A stretch of DNA of 64,000 nt, taken from Diadophis punctatus similis (taxonomy: Eukaryota; Chordata; Lepidosauria; Squamata; Dipsadidae). The notes under the pieces are model-generated. The model saw only the letters and a list, made by a program, of their open reading frames with translations. It did no database searches and had not been told where the DNA came from. The stretch is from positions 17,269,308 to 17,333,307 of the forward strand of contig JALIGW010000014.1 in assembly GCA_023053685.1 (NCBI GenBank), written 5' to 3'. Both the position numbers and the translations under genes were made by a program. The first letter of the stretch is position 1. Each line of letters opens with the position of its first letter. Below are positions 35,774 to 47,608 of the stretch, one piece after another.

Positions 35774-36815
35774 TAAAAAGAAATAGCTTCAGTCTAAAAT
35801 GAGGACCAAGAAAAAGTTGAAAGTCTGCTTTCTGTTCAGCTATGAAGCTGCTCACATATATTTCCAATTCTGCAATCAAATTGAAAAAAAAAAAATGCAA
35901 TGCTGTAGGTCACCCGCTGCTCCATTTCAGTGGTTCTTCTGAAGTCGGAAAAAAGGGAAGGGTGGAGATATTGGCAGATTATGGGAAGCTCCCGAGATCA
36001 TGGAGAACTTGCCTGTGGCCACCAGAGTCAGCTGTTTTGCCCCCTTCCCTATCAGGAACCGACAGACTGCTGCATCCAAAGCTAGAATTAAGCTTTCATG
36101 ATGGTTCCATTCATTCATGGAGGCTCAGCTCACGATTATGACTGGTCCCTTCAGTGCAATAGATTTTTAAGAAAAACCCTCTTTCTATTGGCTTGCACTG
36201 TCCAAGTGTTCGCTTTAATGTGTTGTTAGAATGAAGGTGTTTTGTCCTCCTGCAAGTCATTAGGAACTGGCCAGGAAGAGAGAATTCCTGGGTGGCATCC
36301 CTCTTTTCCTGGGATCACACAGTTACATTCTCAGGTACTCTCTGGAAATCGAGTCACGATTCCATAGCTCCACAATGGGAGTCGTCACTTTACAGACTGT
36401 TGGCAAAGATGAAAGTTTTCCAAACTGCCAACTTTTTGGTACTGAAACTTACAGTTGATTATCCACCTGTATTTTCTAATGCATATAAATTGATTCAGTT
36501 TTCTTGACTGATGGGATGCGCATAATGATATGTTTCCTAGAGAGCCAAGCTTGCACAGAAAATGATTGCAATAAAGCTGGGCTGTGGTTGCACTCATTCC
36601 CAAAGCATGTCACACCCAACCCATGCACCCTTACTTAACAAGGAATGTGGCATGCAGCTCAAGGCAACCCTGTTTCCCTACTAAAGAGCATCAAGTGACA
36701 GCATTGACAGGTGGCAGAGGTTCCAAAGGCCCACCTACTCATCATACTTGGAACTTGGAATACAAGAGGAGTACACGAATTAACAAGTGAAATGAAAGGA
36801 GAAAATATATTCATT

Positions 36816-36818
<3 letters not shown>
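35774..36818. other. EFNB1 intron 3, no recognisable feature
   Basis: Unique-looking, without convincing coding frames. Confidence 0.4.
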
Positions 36819-36902
<84 letters not shown>

Positions 36903-36940
36903 CCTCCCTCCCTCCCTCCCTCCCTCCCTCCCTCCCTCCC
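36819..36940. repeat. (CT)n to (CCCT)n microsatellite
   Basis: About 80 bases of CT repeat followed by about 40 bases of CCCT repeat. Both strands give low-complexity ORFs. Confidence 0.98.
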
Positions 36941-36959
36941 GGGTTATGGGTGACTGACC

Positions 36960-37215
36960 CAATTTTAGCACATTTCTTTGCATCAGTCTTTAAGCAAATC
37001 ACCATAATGTTAAGCAAATCCACAGTCCTTAAGCAAACTCATTGTCCGCAATGTGCCTTTTTGCCGGAAAACTGAAGTACATGCTGATTTCCAGCAAAAA
37101 ATGCCATAAACTGTGGTCATGCGGACCCTAGATGCTGCAAACGGTCTTAAATGTGGGCTCCAAGCACCAAAATATGATCACATGACCCGAGAGGGATGTC
37201 AGAACCAAAGCGTAC
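36960..37215. repeat. Degraded DNA-transposon fragment
   Basis: TTAAGCAAATC repeats, TGATCACATGACCC and related phrases resemble an old relative of the GTCCTCGACTTACGACC family. No ends are preserved. Confidence 0.45.
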
Positions 37216-38238
37216 GTGCCTTTGACCTACAACATTGAAAAGACAAGAGAAAAGGGCAGCAGACGCAGTCAAAATTAATAGAAAATGAGCAAACTTCCAC
37301 GGCCAGATTTCGAATCCAAGTAGTAAAATCCATCCAAACGGTTCCCCTGGCTGCTTTGCCAAGGGAACAGCCGGCTGGTGGGTCCAAAGCTGGCATGACG
37401 AGAGGAGGTTTCCATGTTTGTTCTGATAGCACAAATCCAGGGCTAAGCGCACCAGCTGCCTGGCGCAAAACCCGAAGGATCCTTGAGCAAGAGAGGGAAG
37501 AACATCGCAGGAGGACCAAGGAGGGGCTGAGAGGCAAACCCCTGCTACTGAGCCTGGAGTGGGACTGCTTTTTAGTGCAATTACAAGGGTAGGGACAAAA
37601 CGAACACCTCTTTACAAGATTACTAGAGTTGGAAGGGACCTTGTAGGTCATCTAGTCCAACCCCCCGCTCAAGACTCTTGCTATTCCTTGAAAGATGCCA
37701 GGAGACAGGATAAATCCCAGTTTAACCGGATGCCCATTTGGAGGCTGTCTGAAGAGATGCAACCCTTCAAGGAATCCAAATATTATCCTAGCTTAACATG
37801 CAGCTCTTGCAGGTAATGGTGCTTAAAGACAATCCTGACGTGTTCGTAACAGGGTAAATCAGGACCCTATGTAGCCAAAGAACTAGGAAAGAGGTCAACA
37901 TGCCACAAAATCTCCTTCATAAAAGCTCATCATGATTGAAGTGGTGTTAGAGAAACAGGAAGACATCCCGACATGTAAGAGCAATTCAGTGTTTGTGTTC
38001 CTCCTTCACACCAGTGAGACTTTTAAGTCCTCCCACCGATCCATTTTAGTAAAAAATGCTAGGTTTCTGATATCATTCCAGATGATCACTGAACAACGGG
38101 AGAAGGTAAATGATCACTAACTCTTTAAAAATCGGAAAGCATGAACCACTCTTGGATAACCATCTTATTTGTAAAAGCGAGGTTGGGGCTGAGCTTGAAT
38201 GTGTAGTGCCTATAAACTCTTTCAGTGAATAGAAGTTC
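37216..38238. other. EFNB1 intron 3, small CR1 fragment only
   Basis: 37619-37672 (TAGAGTTGGAAGGGACCTTG) is a CR1 3'-end scrap. The rest is unrecognised. Confidence 0.45.
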
Positions 38239-38246
38239 CTTTAAAC

Positions 38247-38363
38247 CAGAGGTGGGGAACTATGGCCACTTTATGACTGGTGCACTTCAACTCCCAGAAT
38301 TCCTGAGCCACCATGGGGAATTAAGTCCACAAGTCATAAAAGGGCCATAGTTCCCCACTCCCA
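38247..38363. mobile_element. Palindromic hAT-like MITE (GGTGGGGAACTATGG subtype)
   Basis: Starts CAGAGGTGGGGAACTATGG and ends CCATAGTTCCCCACTCCCA, with CTTTAAAC duplicated exactly at 38239-38246 and 38364-38371. Confidence 0.88.
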
Positions 38364-38377
38364 CTTTAAACAAACTA

Positions 38378-39068
38378 CCGTATTTTTCGGTGTATAAGAC
38401 GCACTCCCCCCCCCCCAAAAAAGTGGGTAGAAATGTCTGTACATCCTATAGAGCTAATGTTGCCGAAGCCCCGCCCACCCACCGGCCCCCACCCTTCGGC
38501 CTCTGCCTCCCAGCAATTTGCCTCCTTGCAGCAAACAGCCTGGTCAGCTTCAGCACAGCCTGATTTAGCATGAGCAGCTGATTGGCGGTTGGATCGGAAT
38601 ACCACCTATCAGCTGTTCCAGGCTGCGGGGATCACCACCGCCCATCACCACCGCCTATCGCCGCCTCTGCACGTCCCATTTTTGGCCACTGCGTGCCCCA
38701 TTTTCGGCCCATTCCAGGCAATGGGGATAGGCAGCAGCGATCCCTGCCGCCTGGAACAGGCTGAAAACGGGACGCGTGGAGGCCGAAAACGGGGCGCGCG
38801 GACTCGCAGAGGCAGTGATAGGTGGCGGCAGCGATGGGCGGTGGCGATCCCCGCAGCCTGGAACAGCTGATAGGTGGTATTCCGGGAGGCAGATCCAATG
38901 GCGAATCAACTGCTCGTGCTAAATCAGGCTGGGCTGAAGCTGACCAGGCTGTTTGCTGTTTGCTGCAAGGAAGCAAATTGCTGGGGGGCAGATATCCCCC
39001 CCTTGTTTTCCTCCCAAAAGCTAGGTGAGTCTTATAGTCCAGAGCATCTTATAGTCTGAAAAATACGG
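38378..39068. mobile_element. TA-flanked inverted-repeat element (CCGTATTTTTCGG)
   Basis: CCGTATTTTTCGG at the left and TGAAAAATACGG at the right, each bordered by TA. Subterminal TATAAGACGC phrases and a long internal inverted repeat (38585-38650 against about 38815-38885, both with the AGCTGTTCCAGGCTGCGG phrase) are present. No transposase. A TA duplication would fit Tc1/mariner-type insertion. Confidence 0.8.
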
Positions 39069-39191
39069 TAAGTCATATAAATAAATGTGCTTCCCGCATT
39101 TATCAGTGATTCAAGCGCCTGAAGTCAAAGTTAGCATGATGAGAAAGAAGAACAAAGACACGTTTCTTCCTCACCAAATCCATCAGCCACA

Positions 39192-39446
39192 TAGCAATAG
39201 CAATAGCACTTAGACTTATATACCGCTTCATAGTGCTTTACAGCCCTCTCTAAGCGGTTTACAGAGTCAGCCTCTTGCCCCCAACAATCTGGGTCCTCAT
39301 TTTACCCACCTCGGAAGGATGGAAGGCTGAGTCAACCTTGAGCCTGGTGAGATTTGAACAGCTGAACTGCTAAACTAGCAATCAGCTGAGTAGCCTGCAG
39401 TGCTGCTTTTAACCAAGCATTCTTGGTTAAATGCCACCTCGGCTCC
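39192..39446 (-). repeat. tRNA-derived SINE
   Basis: Tail TAGCAATAGCAATAGCACTT, head ending GCCACCTCGGCTCC. An AAGCATTCTTGGTTAA segment in the head looks like a small local duplication. Confidence 0.9.
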
Positions 39447-39864
39447 TTAACATCAGAATGCTTGGCAGGTAAAACAGGTAAAGCTTTCTGTTGATCAGTG
39501 GCAAGAGGAACAATGAGTCCTAAACTCTGCAGACAATGCTTTGGGCAAATACAGGCATTACTAGCAATGGTTCTATTACCCAGTCAATTTGCGAATTAAA
39601 AACCGGAAGCCAATTTCAGCCCCAGCACAATGGGAACAGGCAGAGAAGAAGTCAAGTAGAATCGTAAAATTTGCTAATGGGCGATTGTGGGGATCAGGCA
39701 ATAAAATAATCAGACACTAAAGCTCAAAAATGCACGTCTGAAGTATGCAAAGAACAACAAGCAGAGGCAAATGCCAGTGCTCTAAGAGCCGCTTAATTGT
39801 CTCGGGGGCGGGGGGGGGGGCTTTTACTGAGAAAGCAAGTTTCTTGCTTGAAAAAGGACCTATA

Positions 39865-40263
39865 CAGGTAGTCCTCGACTTACGACCAAAATTGAGCCCA
39901 ACATTTAGGTTGTTAAGTGAGACACTGGTTAAGTGAGTTTTTTCCCCATTTTACGACCTTTCTTGCCTCCGTTGTTAAGTGAATCAATCACTGCAGTTGA
40001 TAAATTAGTTGCCCCATTGTTAAGTGAACCCGGCTTCCTCCACTGACTCTGCTTGTCAGGATGCCAAAGGGGATCATGTGACCCTGGGGCACTGCAACCG
40101 TCATAAATATGAACCAGTTGCCAAGCATCTGGATTTTGATCACATGGTCATGGGAATGCTGCCAAGGTTGTAACTGTGAAAAACGGTCATAAGTCACATT
40201 TTCCAATGCAGTTGTAACTTTGGACAGTCACTAAATGAACTGTTATAAGTCAAGGACTACCTG
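39865..40263 (+). mobile_element. Inverted-repeat DNA element, complete copy
   Basis: Ends CAGGTAGTCCTCGACTTACG and TAAGTCAAGGACTACCTG, bordered by TA on both sides. Interior has TTAAGTGA repeats and TGATCACATGGTC. This is the best-preserved copy of the family seen at 7.4, 10.4, 30.5 and 62.3 kb. Confidence 0.88.
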
Positions 40264-40544
40264 TACTTCTCCACAAGAGTGAAGTCAGAGAGAGGCAGTT
40301 TATTGGGACAAGGTGCAGGCGCAAAATGTCCACGTGGGCCACAATATAAACAGACCAAGTATGCATCTATGAGGGGTTCTTCGAACTGACTTGCTCCCAA
40401 TTCCAAACCAAACCAACCAAACCCGGGGAATGGAAGGGAGACTCTGGAGGGAAGAGAATTTCCTCTTCCCATCCACTTCCAGCTGTCCTGGCCTTCTATC
40501 TGTCTTCGTGTAGGGCTGGAACAGCTCCTCTGAAATGTCTACTA

Positions 40545-40789
40545 TAGCAATAGCAATAGCACTTAGACTTATATACCGCTTTGCAGTGCTTTCCACCTCT
40601 CTCTAAGTGGTTTACAGAGTCAGCCTATTGCCCCCAACCATCTGGGTCCTCATTTTACCCACCTCGGAAGGGTAGAAGGATGAGTCAACCTTGAGCCTGG
40701 TGAGATTTGAACTGCCAAATTACAAGAAGCCGGCAGTCAGCAGAAGGAGCCTGCAGTACTGCACTCTAACCACTGCGCCACCGTGGCTC
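40545..40789 (-). repeat. tRNA-derived SINE
   Basis: Tail TAGCAATAGCAATAGCACTT, head ending GCGCCACCGTGGCTC. Confidence 0.92.
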
Positions 40790-40794
40790 TTATT

Positions 40795-40960
40795 TATTTT
40801 TATTTATTTATTTTTATTTATTTTTATTTTTATGATTTTTTAAATTTATTTTTATTTTATTTTTCATTCATTCATTCATTCATTCATTCATTCATTCGAT
40901 CTTATAGGCCGCCCATCTCCCTGGGGACTCAGGGCGGCGTACAACAAAATTGTGCCGGTC
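40795..40960 (-). repeat. LINE/SINE 3' tail with TTTA and CATT arrays
   Basis: TTTATT-rich tail and about eight CATT units lead into TTATAGGCCGCCCATCTCCC and GGGACTCAGGGCGGCGTACA, the L2-type 3' end seen also at 57.0 kb. Confidence 0.8.
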
Positions 40961-41765
40961 AAACTAGCTAATCTTGCAGTTCCTCAGATAAACCTCCTTT
41001 AAATAGGTCAATTAAAGCCAATTAATTCCATCCTGCATCTCTAGAACTAAAATTTAAATTTAGCTAACTACACCTGCACTGTTTTTAACCTTAGCACAAT
41101 CAGCAAATTTAACAACTAGCATTTTCCCTGCTAGCAGGGCCATCAAAAACAGATTGTGTCTTAAGCACAAAATTGGCCTAATAATCCAGAAGGAGGTCAC
41201 TATTATCTATAATTGAAATTGCGCATTTGGCATTTCGATCTGAAAAATTCTTCCCCGGGTATAAATTCCGTCTAAGAATAACCTCTGGGAAACTTACTTG
41301 GTCTCGTATATCATCTCACACTGAATGACAAAAGCTTTAAACTTCTCTGAAATCCTGTCAAATTTATAAGACAACCATCCATAGCTGTTCATAGCACAGC
41401 TATAAGCAATGGCAGAACCGGAAGCACAGAAACAAGTGGGAGGACGACTTTTCTGCCATCTACCTGAGTTAAAGGTTAATGTGGAAATCCCCCTGGTTCT
41501 GGGGCTGGCCCTCCTGACTCTTCCACTGGAGCAAAAAGGTGGCAAGTGTTCTTATCCAGTTACCAGGTCACAGAATCACGGGGCTAGAGGGGGCCTTGAA
41601 GGTCTTCTAGTCTCCAATGTATACCTGGAGATTGTTTTAACAAATGGTTAGAAGCAGTCCTCGCTTAACGACCATGTGAAGTTATAAGAGGGCTGAATGA
41701 ATGGCACCTATACCTGACCCTTGAACTTCCAAGTGTTGCGGAGCCCGTGTGGCCATGGGATCAGA

Positions 41766-41999
41766 ATAGCAATAGCAATAGCACTTACTTATATACCACT
41801 TCACTGTGCTTTCCAGCCCTCTCTAAGCGGTTTACAAAGTCAGCATATGCTCCCCCCTCAACAATCTGGGTCCTCATTTTACCGACCTCGAAACGGATGG
41901 AAGGCTGAATCAACCTTGAGCTGGTCAGGATTGAACTCCTGGCTGTACACAGAATTAGCCTGCAATACTGCACACTGTCCACTGCGCCACCAGGGCTCC
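41766..41999 (-). repeat. tRNA-derived SINE
   Basis: Tail TAGCAATAGCAATAGCACTT, core with an extra CTCCCCCCTCAACAATCTGG, head ending GCGCCACCAGGGCTCC. More diverged than most. Confidence 0.88.
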
Positions 42000-42029
42000 T
42001 GGAATTCCGTCCCTTGACAGCCAGCCTGC

Positions 42030-42815
42030 ATTTATGACTGCAGGGGGCACTTCAGCTGCCCCAGCCCAGCCTTTTGGCTGCCCTGCACTCTGCTCTCCAG
42101 CCAACCCGGACTTGGCTGCCTCCACCTACCACACCCACACATATACTGTTTGGCACCACTGTGGCCTTGACCTTCCACATCCTCTCCATTCCTCCTTCGG
42201 GCTCTGCTATTTCTCCAGTTTCTCATACTCCTTTTCTCCCTGATGTCGCTGCTCCATCCATCACCTCCGCTGTCTTCTGGGCCTTGTCTACTACCACAAT
42301 GTCTGGTTGATTGGCCAGTGCCTGCCTGTCTCTCTGGATCTGGCAGTCCCACGGGATCTTAGCTTCCTTATTCTCCGTGGTCTTTTGTGGGTTCTCCCAT
42401 TTACACTCAGGGGGGTCTAGCCCATATTCTACACAGATGTTCCTGGACCCAATGCCAGCTACTTGGTTGTGCAAGTATAGTGTATGGCATCTTGGATTGT
42501 CTCTGAGGCCTCTCTGCACAGTCTGCACCTTGGGCCCTGTCTAGTGTGGTAGATCCCCGACTCCATGAATCAGGTGCTTAGTGTCTGCTCTTGTGCTGCT
42601 ATGATCAGTGCCTCAGTTCTCTCTTTTAGTCCAGCCCTCTCCAGCCACTGGTAGCATTTCCCAATGTCTGCCATCTCTGCCATCTGTCGGTGGTACATTC
42701 CAGGCAGGTTCTCGTCTTGCCGTGGCATGTCTTCTGCCTGATCTTCCTCCTCCCACATCTGCTGCTGCCTCGGGCGCTCTCTCAGCAGCTCATCTTTGGG
42801 TGCCATCTTACTGAT
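42030..42815 (-). pseudogene. R4/Dong-like LINE, C-terminal endonuclease region (dead)
   Basis: Minus-strand peptides in several frames: NLPGMYHRQMAEMADIGKCY then QWLERAGLKERTEALIIAAQ; later NQVAGIGSRNICVEYGLDPP and ANQPDIVVVDKAQKTAEV. This order matches the end of site-specific type LINE polyproteins with a Cys-His knuckle and a restriction-like endonuclease; PDIVVVDK is its PD..D-type motif. Frameshifts separate the pieces and the Cys-His region is degraded, so it cannot be active. The assignment to the R4/Dong clade is from memory. Confidence 0.8.
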
Positions 42816-42997
42816 GTACTCTGGATGCCCCGGGTTTCATCCAGACAGTGGCTTTAACACTCACCAGACCCTGACCGTCCTCTTTCCAGCTGATGTAAAT
42901 ACAGGCATTGCTGTATTGGATTTGGGGTGGAAACATCCATACATTGTGAACAGCTTCCAGGTCTTCACGTCAGCAGCTTCCAGGTCTTTCTCTAGCC

Positions 42998-43434
42998 CAG
43001 TGATGGCGAACCTATGGCATGTGTGCCACAGGTGGCACGCGGAGCCATATCTGCCGGCACACGAGCCGTTGCCCTAGCTCAGCTCCAGCGTGCATATGCG
43101 CGCCGGCCAGCTGATTTTTGGCTCACACAGAGGCTCTGGGAGGGCATTTTAGGCTTCCGGAGGGCCTCTGGGGGGGGGTAGGGAGGCGTTTTCGCCCTCC
43201 CCAGGCTCCAGGAAAGCCTCTGGAGCCAGGGGAGGGCGAAAAACGGGCCTACCGGTCCCACCGGAAGTTGGGAAAAGGGCCATTTCCCGCCTCCATAGGA
43301 CCTCTGCGGGGGCGGGGGGAGGCCGTTTTTGCCCTCCCCAGACATTGAATTATGGGTGTGGGCACTTGCACGTGCATGATAGCACACGCGCACGCGCTTT
43401 CGGCACCCGAGGGAAAAAAGGTTCGCCATCACTG
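42998..43434. mobile_element. hAT-like element (CAGTGATGGCGAACC family), 437 bp
   Basis: Ends CAGTGATGGCGAACCT and AGGTTCGCCATCACTG, CTCTAGCC duplicated exactly at 42990-42997 and 43435-43442. Confidence 0.94.
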
Positions 43435-43604
43435 CTCTAGCCAGTTCACTATACCGGCAGGGTATCTGATGACTCATTTGTGTTCCCACGTATCATTACA
43501 TTGTCCCGGTTCCTCAACATCTGATGAAGGCCTTGTTAATCCAGGATGGCTCTCCTATTTTGGGTCACTCTCACATTTTAAGGTGGGTAGGTGAAGCCTT
43601 AGGG

Positions 43605-43740
43605 CAGTGTTTCCCAACCTTGGCAAGTTGAAGATGTCTGGACTTCAACTCCCAGAATTCCCCAGCCAGCGAATGCTGGCTGGGGAATTCTGGGAGTTGA
43701 AGTCCAGACATCTTCAACTTGCCAAGGTTGGGAAACACTG
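43605..43740. mobile_element. Palindromic hAT-like MITE (GTGTTTCCC subtype)
   Basis: Ends CAGTGTTTCCCAACC and GGTTGGGAAACACTG, flanks CCTTAGGG and TCTTAGGG (7 of 8). Confidence 0.93.
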
Positions 43741-44495
43741 TCTTAGGGGGTCTTTGCTGGCAAGGCAGATAGCAGCCAGGATTTGAACCCCAGACTCTCA
43801 CACCAAAGGCAGCACTTTAATCACTACACTATCCAGCCCTGGGAAAGGGGAAATGGCAAGTCACTTCTGAAAAACCTTGTCTAGAAAACTGTAGGGATGG
43901 TACAATTCGACTCCCAGAGACTCCCTTCTCCAAGTTCCCCTCTGAGAATTTTGGCAAAAATGCCAACATTGGGCTGAAAACAATCCCCAAACTGATTTCA
44001 AGCAATGACAGAGGGGGAATGAAGCAAGTTTAATATCAAAACACATACAGTCTATACACCACACTGCCAAAACAAGCAAAGACAAGACCCAACCATTTCA
44101 GAAATCACACATAAATTATTTTACTGCTCAAAAGCAGGCAGAAGAAAAACCTGCCAAACAGAATCCATACAAAATCAGAATTTGCCTATCGCCTCTATTC
44201 TCCAGTTGATAAAGGCAGAACTTTTTCATATCAGAGGTCCAACTACTACTCCCTATTCTAAGAGCCTTTGGCTTTTACAAATCTGTCCCACCTGCCTTCA
44301 ACTTAGACCTATTAAAGCTTCTCCATTTTGTTCGGATTTTACCACCAGAATTACAGCTGAACAGTCTTCCTTTCAAGCATCAAGAACATGAACCAATTAA
44401 AATTGCACAGAGGTTGGTATTTCTTCAACACCCCCAGGCACAGGCGTTCCTCTTTACATCTCTGGGCCTCTCGGATGGAAATCCAGAGAGCAGAG
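43741..44495. other. EFNB1 intron 3, no recognisable feature
   Basis: Unique-looking, with short chance open frames only. Confidence 0.4.
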
Positions 44496-44730
44496 ATAGC
44501 AACAGCACTAGCACTTAGACTTATATACGGATTCATAGTCCTTTTTACAGCCCTCTCTAAGCGGTTTCCAGAATCAGCCTATTTCCCCTAACAATCTGGG
44601 CCCTCATTTTACCCACCTCAGAAGGATGGAAGGCTGAGTCAACCTTGAGCTGGTCAAGGATCGAACTGCTGGCAGTGAGCAGTGAGTTAGCCTGCCATCC
44701 TGCATTCTACACTGCGCCATCACGACTCCT
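44496..44730 (-). repeat. tRNA-derived SINE
   Basis: Tail TAGCAACAGCACTAGCACTT, core CCCCTAACAATCTGGGCCC, head ending TGCGCCATCACGACTCC. Confidence 0.88.
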
Positions 44731-45555
44731 ATGCGCATGTCCTCAATCAACATGCATTGTAGTTTATTTGCCAACTGACACAAACACCGGTCTTCGGATT
44801 CATGGAATGCTTGGCCTCTCAACAGCCCACAGCATTCTGTCGAAGAGACACAAGGATCCCCTGGGATCAAACAGGCTGGCACTGCATGCGCCAGACAGGC
44901 ACGGCCCATGACCCCAGCCGTCCAAAGGCTGAGGGGCCTTGCTTCGGACCAGGAAAAAACTTTCTACCCTTCCATCTGGCTTAGGGCCAGGAGAGATCAA
45001 GCTAAAAAGAAAGAAACCTGTAAATCAGCTAATGCTAGCAAGCAAGCCCCTCATCCCAGGTGTGTCTGCTGCTATTCAACCCTGGAAGAAATCAAGCGTG
45101 GGCCTCACCTGCTACCCTCTTATCTTCAAAAGGACTGTGGGATAATGCTGGGCAGCTCCCCCGCTTGTCTACTTGGCTCGTTTTCCAGGATGTCCTCACC
45201 TCTTCTTCCCCTCCAATCACCCATTTCACTTCCACAGCGTTTCGCCTTTCCCAGAAACCCTGTGGGTTCCCTTGAGTGAGCAGTCAAAGGCTCCTAAGCT
45301 CCCATTTCCCCTCTACACTCTCCCAACCCAGGAAACAGCCCTTGACCCTGGCGGCATCATGGCATCCATACCGCTAAGCATTTGCTAGGTCTCCTTTGCA
45401 GCCCAGAAGTGGCTGCGTCAACTTTTCTGAACAAAACCAAGTCCCACCCATCCCAGTGGGCCAGAAAAACCTCAACCTTTTAACCAACAATTGAAAGTCC
45501 ACAAAGAAGTGGCTTTCTCAAAAATCTCAACAAAACGTGTCACTTTTCACGGAAT
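44731..45555. other. EFNB1 intron 3, no recognisable feature
   Basis: Unique-looking. No splice-bounded coding exon seen. Confidence 0.4.
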
Positions 45556-45644
45556 GGGACAACTTGCCGCAGCCATTTTGCCACAGTCAACTCACGGCAG
45601 TCAAATCGCCACGACCGTGGCGAGTTGGCTGTGGCAAGTTGTCC
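45556..45644. repeat. Short inverted repeat (GACAACTTGCC family)
   Basis: GGGACAACTTGCCGCAGCC and GGCTGTGGCAAGTTGTCC face each other around CGCCACGACCGTGGCG. Same phrase family as 21634-21922. Confidence 0.7.
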
Positions 45645-45733
45645 TAGAGCCCAGTTTTCAGTACCTTTACTTAGCTGGATCTACCACAATTGCTATCAGA
45701 TTGAAATATATCATCACTGCAGATCTCCTATGA

Positions 45734-46385
45734 CAGTGATGGGGAACCTATGACATGCGTGCCAGGCGTTGCCCTATGTCAGCTCCAGCACGCATGCACG
45801 CGCTGGCCAACTGATTTTCGGCCTTCTTTTCAGCCGTTTTCACTCTCCCCAGGCTTCAGGAAAGCCTCCTGAAGCCTGGGGACGGCGAAAAACGGGCCAA
45901 CCGGAAGTTCACTTGTGTGCGTCACCCCCAGCCTTTCGCTGTCAGAGGTCTTCAGGAACTTCTTCGGCTTCGGACAGTTGCAGCCAGGCCTCGCACACCT
46001 CGGCCCATTTCTTCTGCAGCCAGGAAGGCTTTCCTGAAGGCCTCTGCAGCCGATAACAGAGCTCCAGATCGATCTGGAGCTCTGTTATCTGCTAGAGAGG
46101 CCTTCAGGAAAGCCTTGCCGGCTGCAGAAGACATTGGCTGAGGTGTGCGAGGCCTGGTGTGCAACTATCTGAAGGTAAGTAGTAGGGCAGCTCCACTTCC
46201 ATTTCATTTCCGAACTTCCGATTGGCCTGTTGGGCCATTTTTCGCCGTCCCCAGGCTTCAGGAGGCTTTCCTGAACCCTGGGAGAGTGAAAAACAGCCCA
46301 ACGTGGGGGGTTGTGCGCATGCACGGGGGGAGGGCATTGCATTATGGGTGTGGACACCCAAGCCAAAAACGATTTGCCATCACTG
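45734..46385. mobile_element. hAT-like element with internal palindrome, 652 bp
   Basis: Ends CAGTGATGGGGAACCTATG and ATTTGCCATCACTG, TCCTATGA duplicated exactly at 45726-45733 and 46386-46393. It belongs to the CAGTGATGG family. The interior contains a palindrome of about 180 bases centred on CCAGATCGATCTGG near 46065. Confidence 0.92.
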
Positions 46386-46393
46386 TCCTATGA

Positions 46394-47515
46394 GAAGTTA
46401 AGATGGTTGCATTTCATGCTATTTGTCCAGGATGTATACGGCCAGTGCAATTGGAGTCGGTTTTGGCAAATCTCATTAGGCTAATTTACATTCTTATGCT
46501 GCTTTGACTGTACTGACTTTCTTGCTGAAATCTGAGCCCGGAATTCTGCCTCCTGGTTCCTTTCTTTGCAAGGCTGCCATTTTCTGCCCACATCACTTCT
46601 GTAGGCCATGCAAAAGGGCTTCCCGGACATTAACACCAGCACGGAAAAGGTCTTCTACAGAGGATTTTCTCTGGCATCAACTTTCATGTGGAATGAAGCA
46701 GGTGCAAGGAAGGTCTTTATTCTGAGGCTTTAAATGGGTTTAACGCCTTTCCCCCTCCTTCTCTTGTAATCATCTAATGATGCAGGGCGTTTTGTTAAGC
46801 TTCCTCTACTACACGGTTAATTTTTTTTTTGCCATAAGCTGGCTATATAAATCTTGAAAGTGAAATCAAAGCTACTTTGGAGGCTCCGATGTTGGAACCA
46901 GTTTCTGAACACCAGCTTCTCCTCTACGGGCTCTGCGCCCCAACTTTCTTCTGCTCTTTCAAAGGCTTCCTCCATCTCTCTTGCCTTGTAAGATGGCACT
47001 GGAGGCATTTCCAAAAGTCCCTCCTCTTACCCCTTAATGTCTTTTCAGTGCTTTGCATTTTACAATTGCTGCCTTCCGAGTTTTTATTTAGCTTCCTGAA
47101 TCAAGGCAATTTAAACCCGCAAAGGGGGGGGGGATTCTTAATTTTACACCATGCAGAGAGGGGCAGCCAATCCCTATCAATCAGGTGCTCCTCTATTTGG
47201 GGACAAAGGCCGCAGCCCCTCGGCTGAAACAAAGAGGAGCCTCTGCTCATTTGGAAGGAGCCGTCGTAGAACCATCTACGGATAGTACTCTAGGCCAAAA
47301 ACATCTGGAACGCGAAGGAGTTCCACAGAGGGCATCAACTGAACCTCCCCAGGTCCCTGGTCATTCTGGAAAGGACCCAAGTCCCAAAGGTCATCTCCTA
47401 CCATGACACCAAGCTCAAGTCCAGCTCGTTCTATAGGTCTCCCCATCTTCGCCCCAAGGATCTCAGAGAACCCGCGCTGGTCCCGGAAGGCACCCAGAGC
47501 GCCCGCACAACTCAC
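46394..47515. other. EFNB1 intron 3, part next to exon 3
   Basis: No transposon or coding signal seen apart from the exon 3 donor (GTGAGT reading down from 47515). Confidence 0.5.
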
Positions 47516-47608
47516 CCTGTCCCACTTTCATGATGATCTTCATGGAGCGCGTTTGGCACACCCCGCCTTCTCTGTTCTCCAAGCCCTCGAGGGACCCGTT
47601 GGATGTGG
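47516..47608 (-). CDS. EFNB1: Ephrin-B1, exon 3
   Basis: This 93-base exon encodes [17 protein letters not shown], then [13 protein letters not shown]. It is the end of the Eph-binding domain. The acceptor is a strong pyrimidine tract ending TTGCAG just above 47608, and the donor is GTGAGT starting at 47515. Both ends are phase 1 and the length is divisible by three, so skipping it would keep the reading frame. It carries an Asn-Gly-Ser N-glycosylation site and the Cys of the domain that is conserved in ephrins. LENREGGVC followed by KIIMKVGQ is typical of B-type and not A-type ephrins. Upstream intron 2 (47609-63928) is 16.3 kb and downstream intron 3 (35037-47515) is 12.5 kb. Confidence 0.96.
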
